Source: Lepiota brunneoincarnata
Lineage: Eukaryota; Basidiomycota; Agaricomycetes; Agaricales; Agaricaceae
NCBI GenBank assembly: GCA_023014365.1
Contig: JAEBUN010000008.1
Location: forward strand, 62,001 to 126,000
Direction: 5' to 3'
DNA: 64,000 nt
Under the pieces are notes generated by a model. The model was given only the letters and a program-made list of their open reading frames with translations, ran no database searches and was not told the origin of the DNA. Shown one piece after another: positions 1 to 15,172 of the stretch. Within the stretch, counting starts at the first letter, position 1. Every line of letters starts with the position of its first letter. A program made the position numbers and the translations under genes.

Positions 1-103
1 CACTATTGGAACCATGCCAAGTGCACACTGTTGGCAGTAACCAAGCTGGGAAAGCAAGAACTCCTTCTCAGGTTCACATGGCTGAAACAACATAACCTGG
101 AAA

Positions 104-1273
104 TTGACTGGCAGACTGGCAAAGTCAAATTATCTCAATGCCCCTCATGCTGTACTGAATGCCAAGACCACTTGCATGCCAAGCACCATGCACAGAAGCT
201 TCAAGCTAACTGCATCTGTGCATACTGGCTTGGCCCATTCCCCCACCTTAGCCGAAGAAGAGGAAGAGGATGAGCCAAACCCTCTCACCTCAGAGCCAGA
301 CAAGCCTTTGGAAGATGAAGATTGTATCTTTGCAGTTGGACTCCTCCCCCCAAAGCCTACACCTGAAGTGATTGCTGCAGGTTCTACTACTTCCCAATGC
401 CTGGCCAAAGCATTTCTCTGGAACTCCCAAACAAATGACCCCCAAAATTCCGGCTTCCAAGCACATGTCCCCTTGTACCTCCAGGAGTACACTACCATCT
501 TTGCCAAAGAGTCCTTTGACATGCTCCCAGATCACCAACCCTGGGATCATGCTATAGAGCTTATCCCTGGAGCAGACCCCAAGGGGTGCAAGGTCTACCT
601 GCTGTCCCCTCTTAAGCAAAAGGAATTGGATGAATTCCTACAGAAAAACTTGTCTTCAGGTCGAATATGCCCATCTAAGTCTCCTATGGCCTCTCCAGTC
701 TTCTTTATCAAAAAAAAGGATGGTTCACTTCACCTAGTACAGGATTACCAAGCACTCAATGCCCTCACGGTGAAGAACAAGTACCCCCTCCCCCTCATCT
801 CTGAGCTAGTTGTGCAGCTCTGAGGGGCCAAGTACTTCACCAAGTTGGACATCCAATAGGGCTTTAATAATGTCTGGATTAAGCCCAGAGATGAGTGGAA
901 GGCAGTGTTTTGCACCAACTGGGGCCTCTTTGAATCCCTTGTCATGTTCTTCAGCCTCACTAATAGTCCAGCTACCTTCCAGACAATGATGAATGATATC
1001 TTTCATGAACTTATCATGGAAGGAATCAAGGTCATCTACATACATGAACTTCCACAACAAGTGGTCTCAGATCGAGGTCCTCAGTTCATCACATCATTCA
1101 CCAAGGAACTCTACTGCTTACTTGGAATCAAAAGTGCTTCTTCTACAGCATGGCATCCCCAATCTGATGGGCAGATGGAATGGGTCAACCAGGAATTGGA
1201 CCAATACCTCTGGATTTTTGTCAATGAGCAGCAGAATGATTGGCATGACCTCCTTCCCCTAGCAGAATTCTAG
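104..1273 (+). pseudogene. gypsy pol fragment: reverse transcriptase fused by deletion to integrase
   Basis: The open frame from 104 to 823 covers the linker and fingers of reverse transcriptase and ends at a TGA where homologous elements read Arg. After a second stop at about 857 the frame resumes through the RT palm, up to GIKVIYI at about 1040. It then continues directly into the integrase motif LPQQVVSDRGPQF. The Asp-Asp of the RT active site should follow the VIYI block and is gone. The integrase begins just before its second catalytic Asp. This is an internal deletion product, not a gene. It is recognised from conserved family motifs, not from a database search. Confidence 0.85.
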
Positions 1274-1531
1274 CATAACAATCACATTCATGCCTCCACT
1301 CAACACTCACCATTCATCCTAGACACTGGCTGAAACCTGAGAATGGGGTTAGAACCTCACCAACGACCATCTCAGCTGGAAACAGTCAACAAGTTCAAAT
1401 CCTGGATGGAATCAGCATTGGAGGAGGCAAGATCAGCACTTGCAAAGTCCAAAGATGATATGGCAAGGTACTACAACCAACAGTGAACCCCAACTCTGGA
1501 GTTCAAAACTGGAGATAAGGTCTTTCTGGAT

Positions 1532-2236
1532 GTGTTGGATATACAAACCACACAACCATCCAAGAAACTCTTGCATTGCTGGTCAGGACCTTGTGCAATT
1601 TACAAACAGATCAGCCCCAACGCATACCAACTGAAGTTGCCAAAATCCATGAGATGCCTCCATCCAGTCTTCAATGTGGTAAAGCTCACACCTGCTCCCA
1701 TAGACCCTATTCCCAGACACCACCCCAAGCCACCATCAACACCCATCATCATTGAGGATGAAGAAGAGTGGGAAGTTGAGGAAATTCTAGACAGCCGCAT
1801 CCACCAGAGGAGACTTCAGTTCCTAGTAAAATGGAAAGACTTTGGGATTGAAGAAAACTCCTGGGAATCAGCCAATGACATCCATGCCCCCAACTGTGTA
1901 ATGGAATTCTATCAACAGCACCTGGGAGCTCCAAGACAGATCAGAAGTCTCGCATTTGGCTCAATCCCTTTCCATGCCCTTGACCCACCCATTGTGCTGA
2001 GTCATCACAACCTTGAAGGGGGTAGGTGTAAGGGGAACTTCAGGTCACTGCTCACAACCTCAAATTTGGAAATCCAATTCCCTGCCCCTCTATGTTCAGA
2101 AATCTCATTCCCAGCCCCCTTCAGTTCAGAATTTGGTCCTCCAGCACTCCAGTGCTTGGAGTTCCTTCCTATGCCCCTCCAATGCAGATGCAAACCCTCA
2201 CTGGTGCATGCAACCCTGTCCCAAGCCCATTCCTGA
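1532..2236 (+). pseudogene. gypsy integrase C-terminus with chromodomain
   Basis: This open frame holds the integrase C-terminal domain. The tract HCWSGPCAIYKQISPNAYQL and then MRCLHPVFNVVKL match the usual 'GPF.I...AY.L.LP...HPVFHV..L' pattern. A chromodomain follows at about residues 75-130 (EEWEVEEILDSRIHQRRLQF, then VKWKDFGIEENSWE). A chromodomain at this place is diagnostic of chromoviruses, where it is thought to steer integration toward heterochromatin. The tail after about 1990 is Pro/Ser rich and without recognisable domains. It belongs to the same broken element as the fragment upstream. Confidence 0.8.
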
Positions 2237-2283
2237 CCATACCCACTTTAGACATCCCTGACACCTCACAGCCATTTATGTAG

Positions 2284-3235
2284 AGTAGATTACTTAACTT
2301 GGACTTATGGTGATACGCCGATTTCACGCCTATACATGAATTCCGTACTCCGGAATGATTCTCTACATAGAATCATTGGCTATATCATTAAAGAACTCTA
2401 TAGAGGACTGGTACTATATCCTGTAGTAGCCAGTTCGACCGAACTGAGGGTATTTGAGCCTCGGAAGTGTTCAAACCAGCTCATTATCACTAAGCTTAGT
2501 GAACCAAGCTATCAGAATGCTCTCCGGAGGGATTCAGGACTCTACATAGCCTATCGAGTATACCCTGGTTGCATCAAGGGACCTTACGAGCAGTTTTCTG
2601 ATGAACCCGAATGCGTTTGAACATAAAAGAATGTACCTAGCAGCTGTCGCAGGCGTATTATGTCTATAGCGAGTTCAATAATGATGACCGGACCACAGAA
2701 CGGAACGTCCAACGTTCGGGAGGCAATACCCGATGCCCAAAACCCTAGAAATATCAAAGACTCCTGATTAACAAGTGCTTTGTGGGTCCTGGCACTTCGG
2801 CATACTGCTTAACTGAGATTAATTACAACGGATCAAGGGATTGTCCATCCGCTATACATTCCAATCATAATTGATCCGGAAACTTAACGCGCTCGCGTGG
2901 ACACAGAATAATGCAGACGAGCATGGAACACGTCTGGCTGGATTGCCATTCGTTAATTAGAGAAAGACCCATAACCCAGGGTGAGGTAGAAATGCTGCTG
3001 AACCTTCCAAAATGTTCTACAGTGCCTGTAACAATTAAGCTTATTGTTTTCTATTTCATATTTACTATCTCTCGTATGTATCTAAACAATATAAATACGG
3101 TCGCACTTGTTCGTGGAGAAGGAAGAGGTCTCACCCCCACTTCCACATGCAAGTCTGCAAGCCATGATCAAGAATGGTTTCAGAGGGCTATTTAGTGTGC
3201 GTCGTTAAGTGTGATTTCTTCAGTTGTCGACCAAC
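2284..3235. other. Unassigned spacer between two gypsy fragments
   Basis: I see no recognisable gene here. Two open frames of 94 codons (2336-2620 and 2911-3195, plus strand) start with ATG, but neither product resembles anything I know and their composition is not convincingly coding. Unlike the flanking retrotransposon pieces, this stretch keeps many CpG dinucleotides, so it is either a different class of sequence or has escaped the decay seen next door. A perfect 14-bp palindrome, CACTAAGCTTAGTG, lies at about 2488-2501, and its core recurs near 3551-3560. Confidence 0.5.
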
Positions 3236-3350
3236 CCAGAGACAGAGACAGAGACCAGAGTTCAGAGTTTAGAGTTCCAGAGTGCTAGAGACAGAGACAG
3301 AGACAGAGACCAGAGTTCAGAGACCAGAGACCAGAGACCAGAGACCCAGC
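3236..3350. repeat. GAGACA/GAGACC-type short tandem repeat
   Basis: The sequence is built from repeated hexamer-like units such as GAGACA, GAGACC and AGAGTTC, with blocks like (GAGACA)n followed by (AGAGACC)n. The purine bias is all on the plus strand. It is simple-sequence DNA and not coding. Such tracts are prone to slippage and should be length-variable between strains. Confidence 0.85.
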
Positions 3351-3690
3351 GCTTTGAATTGACAGGGATTGTCCTTTCATTGTTGCACCGTATGGCTAAG
3401 ATAACTTCAACGGCTGTTCGTTAACCTCTAAAAACACTACTCTCTTGAATTTCGCTGTCAGAACACACCCCCAGAACACCCTAAAAGATGAAACTGTTCT
3501 TTATCTATCTCATTCCACTTGTATTAGCTTAAGCTTATCGAATTGTGGCTAAGCTTAGTGAAAACAAGCCCACTATCTATATTAAAACCTAAGAAAGTTT
3601 CTACCTTTTCAACGGCAAGTAGTATAAGTAGTGTAGGTAAGCTTGGAGAAACCTTACTTGATTCTCTAAGGTTTCCCCCTGCTCAGTTGA
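3351..3690. other. Unassigned intergenic DNA
   Basis: No gene, RNA gene or element terminus could be recognised. The stretch is AT-rich and contains a second copy of the CTAAGCTTAG core seen near 2490. Confidence 0.4.
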
Positions 3691-3917
3691 CATGATGCGA
3701 CAACCAGGTTGCCCTTACAGGAAGGGCAAGGGAAAGGCTAGGGCAGCCCTACAATGGGGAAACAAAAATGTATTCAGGGGCAGTAACCTGTGCTGGAGGT
3801 GCCAATGAGATGAGGTCCAGTGTGAGATTGCCAGCAGGCAAGTAATTTCAAGTTCCCAGAGATAATTTTGCTGACAATGATCCCAACAACACTAGGAGCT
3901 ACCAATGGTGTAGCAAA

Positions 3918-4346
3918 ATGAAGAAGAGATGCAGGGGTCAAGAGGAGATGGAACTAAGCAGGGCTGGGGCAGTGTTGAGCCAGCAAATTGAAGGTAAATC
4001 AGGATTATTGATTGTGAGGGTTGCTGACCAAGATCTTGTAGAGTTGAAGAGGCTTGTTGAAGAAGGACACCAGGAGACCCTCAAGCAGGTGAACATAGTG
4101 GAGGTGTAACTTGAACAGGCCATCGCTTGGTTGGGGGAAAAGGTGGATAAGGTGGAGTTGCTTGCTGGCTGCTATGAGCAACTATGGCATTGGGAGGCAC
4201 AGGTAGATGGGATGTGGTTGAGTGGGGATGTGTTGAGGACAGAGGATTCAGAGAGTGTCAGGGCTATGTCAGAAGAGGAGGTGCAGGACCTGATGGAAGA
4301 AGCAAATGGGTTGCCTAGCCTCTCTAGAGATGACACAGATAGGTAG
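3918..4346 (+). pseudogene. Broken Glu-rich ORF, unknown, probably repeat-associated
   Basis: A frame opens at the ATG at 3918, meets a TAA at 4107-4109 and continues in the same frame to 4346. The product is acidic and likely helical, with segments such as LVELKRLVEEGHQETLKQVN and MSEEEVQDLMEEANGLPSL. I do not recognise the family. It sits among retrotransposon fragments and is CpG-poor like them, so a gag-like or accessory ORF of a repeat is my best guess. The in-frame stop argues against function. Confidence 0.35.
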
Positions 4347-4479
4347 TTGTATGGTGGTTGTTTTTCTTTTTGGACTTGTGCAATAAATTGTTGTTTCTTG
4401 GTGTGATGTGTGATTAGTGAAGTTCAAGTGAATGGAGGGGACCAGGCTTAGTGGGGTAAGAGGAATGGAAAGCTTCTAC

Positions 4480-5250
4480 TAGATCTATAGCATGTTCAAG
4501 CTTGGTAGCTGGTAACTAAGAGGACTCTTCTTCAGTGTCTTCATAGCCCAACCAGATGACTTTATAGAGGAGCTTGCATGTGTGGCACCAATCAATCTTT
4601 GAGTTGATGATGTGAGTAATTTTGTATTCTGGTTCACTGTTAATAGAAAATGGTGCAGGTGGCGGGTCCAATCAAGTGGGTATGGTGTTAGGCATAGCCA
4701 GTTTGAGCATGGAAACATGGAAAACTGGGTGTACTCCATACATGGAGTCAGGAAGTCAGAGAGTAAAGGAGTGGGTACCTGCTTGTGCAATGATCTCATA
4801 TGGCCCAAGGAACTTTTCAGAGATTTTTTTGATGAAGTCCATGGAGATTGAATTCCAAGGGCATTCAGGGGTGGGGAGTTGCTTGAGGAGACCATAGGGA
4901 TGGTGACACTGGGGTTTAGACCTTATACAAGTGACACAAGACTTACAGAAATCCTTGACAAAGGTGTGGACACTAGGCCAGGTGTATTCACACAGGATGA
5001 GTTCCAGTGTTTTATTCTGACCAAAGTGGCTGGCACACCTTTGGGCCCACACACAAATGGTCACTTTTCATCAAGCCTGGGTCCTGGATAAGGGCTTGGC
5101 CTGCATGTTGAGGAGGTCTGAGCCAGGCTGGAGCTGGCAGATCACTAGGTCCAAGTCCAATCTCTGGTGTTGCATATTCAGGTAGAGTGGAGCCTGGGGC
5201 TTGAGAACTCATGCCTAGAGAGATTGAGGGTGCCAGTGGAGGCACAGCTT
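4480..5250 (-). mobile_element. Second degenerate Ty3/gypsy chromovirus fragment
   Basis: On the minus strand, 5064 to 4756 encodes the integrase zinc-binding region (HFGQNKTLELILCEYTWPSV, then CKSCVTCIRSK) and the start of the core (LLKQLPTPECPWNSISMDFI). The frame then jumps directly to the C-terminal motif EKFLGPYEIIAQAGTHSFTL, so most of the catalytic core is deleted. Further on, in shifted frames down to about 4485, come the HPVFHV-like and chromodomain-like parts (EPEYKITHIINSKID). This is a second, independent deletion derivative of the same superfamily as the element at 1-2280, on the opposite strand. It is not functional. Confidence 0.8.
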
Positions 5251-5584
5251 ATAGAAGGAAAAGGAATCCAAGCAAACACAAATTTATGATCAATTTATGC
5301 TGACAAATTCAGTCCTGTAAATTGAAGGAATAAATGCTACTTTTCTGGATAATATATATTGTATTAATGCTCAGAGTCTGAGTCAATGGACTTACACAGA
5401 TCCACAGAGTCCAAGTTAATCTGTGCTGACTACTTGAAGAAATGTAATGAAATTGGGGATTTACTATACAACAAACTAACTTGGAGTCCATGTGGACTAA
5501 CTTGGAATATATGAGGGAGTGTAAAGTCCTCCCTTCATGGATGGCTTGCAGCCAAATGGGGATTTTGGAGATGTAGTACTGAAT
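5251..5584. other. Intergenic region downstream of DHX35
   Basis: No gene recognised. The stretch is AT-rich, repeats short ACTTGGA words and probably holds the DHX35 3' untranslated region plus the edge of the neighbouring repeat. Confidence 0.4.
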
Positions 5585-8386
<2,802 letters not shown>

Positions 8387-8515
8387 ATTTGCTAAAGAAA
8401 TGAGTATCGCTTAGGGTTTGCGGCATGTGCAAGCCTGGGAGTGGAAAATAGATGCAAATAGCATCGTCCGCTAAGAGAGGACATCCACAACGTCAGCTCC
8501 TCATCCGCACCCACA
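8387..8515. promoter_or_regulatory. Bidirectional intergenic region DHX35 / YJU2
   Basis: Only 129 bp separate the two start codons, so both promoters and both 5' untranslated regions must lie or overlap here. No clear TATA box is visible. Shared regulation of two spliceosomal factors is an inference from the layout. Confidence 0.5.
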
Positions 8516-9519
8516 ATGTCTGAACGAAAAGGTACACGGTCGGCTGCTTTCGATTTATGCATAACTGAAATCCTGTCCAGTGCTCAATAAATACTTCCCT
8601 CCGGATTTCGACCCGGACCTCATACCTCGGAGGAAGCAGCCAAAAAATTCGCAGCAAGTTGTCCGCCTTATGGCACCATTCTCGATGTATGTTTGACATT
8701 ATCTCAAGGTATCCTTACTGTCTGCTGACAGTTTGATGCAATAGGCGTTGTAATACATGCGGAGAGTACATCTACAAAGGCAAGAAATTCAATGCACGTA
8801 AAGAAACAGTAGAGGGCGAAGACTACTATGGGATTAAGATTTTTCGTTTTTACATTAAATGGTAAGTTTGCTCGTGTTGTATAAAGAGATCGTAGTATTT
8901 GAACGTATCCTATAGTACCTTGTGCTCTGCGGAAATCACATTCAAGACCGATCCCAAGAACACGGACTACACAGCAGAACATGGTGCTTCACGGAACTTT
9001 GAGCCTTGGAGAGAGGAGAAAGCCGTGGAAGAGGAGGACCGGCTTGCTAAATTGGAGGAGGAAGAGAACAATCCTATGAAAGCGCTAGAGAACCGCACTG
9101 TTGATTCCAAGCGAGAAATGGACATCCTCGACGCGCTGCAAGATATTAGGGCTCGAAACGCACGGAATGAAAGGGTTGGTCAGTCCGTTGACCTGCTGGA
9201 GAGGATAAAGGCAGAGGAAGTAGAGGACGAGGAAGATGCTGAGCGCCGGCGACTGGAGGAAGAGGACGAGAAGCTTGTGAGAGAGGTGTTCTCGAAGGTG
9301 GCAGTCCCAGTGTCGGACTCGGGCACTTCAGACACCACAACCCTGGTCACGGTCAAACGCAAAGCAGACGACACCGAGCCGACAGTAGATAGTCTCCTGC
9401 AAAGTTCCACGCGGCCTTTGATCAACTCAACATCGACGGTGCCTGTAGCAAAGAAGAGAAAGGAGGCTAAGAATTTGCTAGGAATAAAGGTGGTGAAGAA
9501 AAGTAAGGTGTTGTCATAG
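8516..9519 (+). CDS. YJU2: Splicing factor YJU2 (CWC16/CCDC94 family)
   Basis: The protein is a spliceosome step-one factor associated with the Prp19 (NTC) complex. The start is fixed by the [17 protein letters not shown] signature, with the first intron splitting the Val codon after 16 nt. The zinc-binding Cys pairs CNTC (about 8750) and, after the next introns, CTLC are present. They flank the conserved tract [19 protein letters not shown], with the [13 protein letters not shown] block behind. The large last exon (about 8915-9519) holds [20 protein letters not shown] and an acidic, coiled-coil-prone tail ending in Lys-rich KKSKVLS. The length and domain order fit the family. No anomalies were seen. 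Confidence 0.93.
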
Positions 9520-9594
9520 CTAAGTAACATACCCACGGTCACGTCCTCTCTGTTATTATGTACAAGACAAAGGAACGCGTCGTTGTGCATCGTC

Positions 9595-10417
9595 ATGGAG
9601 AGAGAAGAGCGGCCACGCGTCTCTGTTGGCTCAATTCACGACTGGCAGCGCGTCAAGAACAACTACAGACAATCTGCAATCAACCAGCTCGAAGCAGCTC
9701 TCGATGTTGGTGATCTCCAGTCCGAGAGAGACGTCACGCTCGCATACCTCCACCAGGTACATCCCAAAAGCAGTCCTAACTGCCCAACACAATCTGACTC
9801 AACAAACCCAACAAGTTCGTAGAAGCCACTTTCTCGATGGCACAGGCAAACCTGAGGGTCAATGGTCATAGTTTTGCGGCGATTGATGTCGAGAACCAAG
9901 GTCGGCTGGCTGTCCATCTCATTCTACCCACCACTGAGACTCTGCAGACATAGAAGCTTTTGATGAGGCTTTAGACAGGAGGGTTTGGAGCCTGGCAGAC
10001 ACGCGGCTGCAATGGCATAAAAGGATATCTAAGACTCGTCGGGGAATCCCAAAGGACACGGAAGCTCGGCTGTCAGGGCTGTTCAATAAAAGTCGTCAGC
10101 AGGACCAGACTATCGCAGAGTCCAAGGACATGAAAGGAGATGAAGATGCCGATGGTAAGTCTCGAATCAAATTAAGCCAAGTGTTTTTTTTTTTTGACCA
10201 GGGCCTCGGTAGAAGACCGAACCCCATCACCAGTCGCGATGGAGGCTGTTGAAGATTTTTATATCATATCTGCCATGGCAGAGGAGCTCGATCAGGTGTG
10301 TAGGAGGTTGTAGTACGGACGTTGTTCTGACCGGCATTCCAGAATGTGCCTAGTCAACAAGAGCGTATTGGATACGTTGAAAAAGCAACGAATCAGGTCA
10401 AATCTTTGAAATGTTGA
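9595..10417 (+). CDS. NSL1: Kinetochore MIND complex subunit, Mis14/Nsl1-like
   Basis: This is a small coiled protein assembled from five exons. The start MEREERPRVSVGSIHDWQRV is the first ATG at 9595. Later exons give FVEATFSMAQANLRVNGHSF, EAFDEALDRRVWSLADTRLQ (with HKRISKTRRGIP following), a Pro/Ser stretch, EDFYIISAMAEELDQ and YVEKATNQVKSLKC, with the stop at 10417. The D-E-L-D..R-V-W-L pattern followed by an Arg-Arg-x-x-P motif is what I recall for the Mis14/Nsl1 family of the MIND (Mis12) kinetochore complex. Only the family pattern supports this, so the function is probable rather than sure. The gene is tail-to-tail with GAR1. Confidence 0.65.
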
Positions 10418-10524
10418 TGCTCATGTGCTTCCCTCCCCTCAACTCGTGATAGTTTTGTAAGCTCGTCTACGAACCTTCTAATTATCAAGTGTTAGATACA
10501 CATGTAGAAAGCGAGTACCTCTAA

Positions 10525-11301
10525 CTATGAGCCTCTGAAACCAACCCGACCACGACTACTGCCCCGAAACACACCACCACCACCACCACCACCCCTACTT
10601 CCATGATCCCTGCCCGGGAAACCACCTCTTCCGAGACCTCGGCCTCTTCCACCCCCACGATGAAAGTTACCCCGCCCGCCTCTTGGACCGCCTCTCCCGG
10701 CTGCTGCTCCCCGCCTAGGTCCGCGTTCTAAATTTATAGTCAAAAAAAAAAAAAGCATTGAACGGGGGATTGCGTACTTGCAACACCTAGTAGAAGTAGC
10801 ACGACGAGGTGAGCGAGCATCAAAACCACAGGTCGGTTACGCACCACCAGCAACTTTGAGTTTTGGTAAAAATCTTTCGATCGGTAGTAGCTTATCGACC
10901 CCAATATAGACTTTGTCCCCCTTCTTAAAACTGCTAGCAACCATACCCTCCCCCATTTTCACGGAGAAATACACCTCATTGATAGGACCAAGGATTTCAT
11001 CAACTTTTCCAATCACAGATTTGTTGTGCAGATAAATTGGAGCGTTGAAGTAAGGGACCTTATCCGGCATTGTTGAAGAGCATAGCATTTCATCCTCAAC
11101 GGCGTGGACAAAGGTACCCATCTCTATTAAATTCGTGAGATTAGGGATTGGTCTGAGTCTGGGGAGACACACCGAAAACCTGGTTTGGAGGGCCAGCATC
11201 TCTTTGCTGGAACCCGCCTCTACCTATATAGGATGAGAACCGAGCCCCGAAAATCGCAAGATGAACATACTGCCTCGAAAAGTGCCTCGTCCACGACTCA
11301 T
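10525..11301 (-). CDS. GAR1: H/ACA snoRNP protein Gar1
   Basis: Gar1 is a core protein of H/ACA ribonucleoproteins that guide rRNA pseudouridylation in the nucleolus. The start ATG at 11301 gives [10 protein letters not shown]. Two short introns lead through a small Gly/Arg part ([15 protein letters not shown]) to the core [54 protein letters not shown] and LLPIERFLP. After a further intron of roughly 110 nt, which includes a 13-nt T run on the coding strand, the C-terminal GAR domain (10525-10737) is almost pure Gly/Arg with seven consecutive Gly. The core is a very good match to the family. It is divergent from PEX6, 125 bp apart. Confidence 0.93.
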
Positions 11302-11426
11302 GTTGGGTGCAGTTGTGAATGGATTTTTGTTAATTGTGGAGGTTTGGGTTCGTCCCAATTCGGAAGTCGGCTCGTGTTCACCCGAGATACTCCTCCCCCC
11401 CACTCAAAACCAGTCGACACCCAACC

Positions 11427-14995
<3,569 letters not shown>

Positions 14996-15172
14996 TATCA
15001 ATGGAAAATACATTGTAACACTTTTACTTGAGACTACCACCACCTCCTGGACACAAAACCGAGCTTGGAGAAAACATCTTTAAGGGTGTCCGTGACTGAG
15101 AAGCTTAGGGCATTTGAACTCTCCGTTTTTACTGGGAAACCCTCAATAGTCAAGCTGTAAAACTGGGTTATA

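Larger units (their letters stand above)
1..2280 (+). mobile_element. Degenerate Ty3/gypsy chromovirus retrotransposon, left-truncated by the window
   Basis: The reading frames give pieces of a chromovirus pol polyprotein in the usual order. The end of the aspartic protease lies at about 30-180 (FTWLKQHNLEIDWQTGKVK). The first reverse-transcriptase blocks lie at 560-1040, including SPVFFIKKKDGSLHLVQDYQ and SPATFQTMMNDIF. An integrase core follows at 1045-1275 (VVSDRGPQF, WHPQSDGQMEW), and the integrase C-terminal part and a chromodomain at 1440-1930 (EEEWEVEEILDSR, VKWKDFGIEENSWE). The RT palm runs straight into the integrase, so the RT active site, RNase H and the integrase zinc finger are missing. 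In-frame stops near 821, 857, 1271 and 1331 break the rest. The sequence is poor in CpG compared with the gene region. The element cannot be active. LTRs were not identified. Confidence 0.9.

Noticed and set aside
9180..9596. Minus-strand ORF of 138 codons, Ser-rich
   Set aside because: Shadow of the Glu/Lys/Arg-rich YJU2 last exon; the Ser runs are complements of acidic codons.
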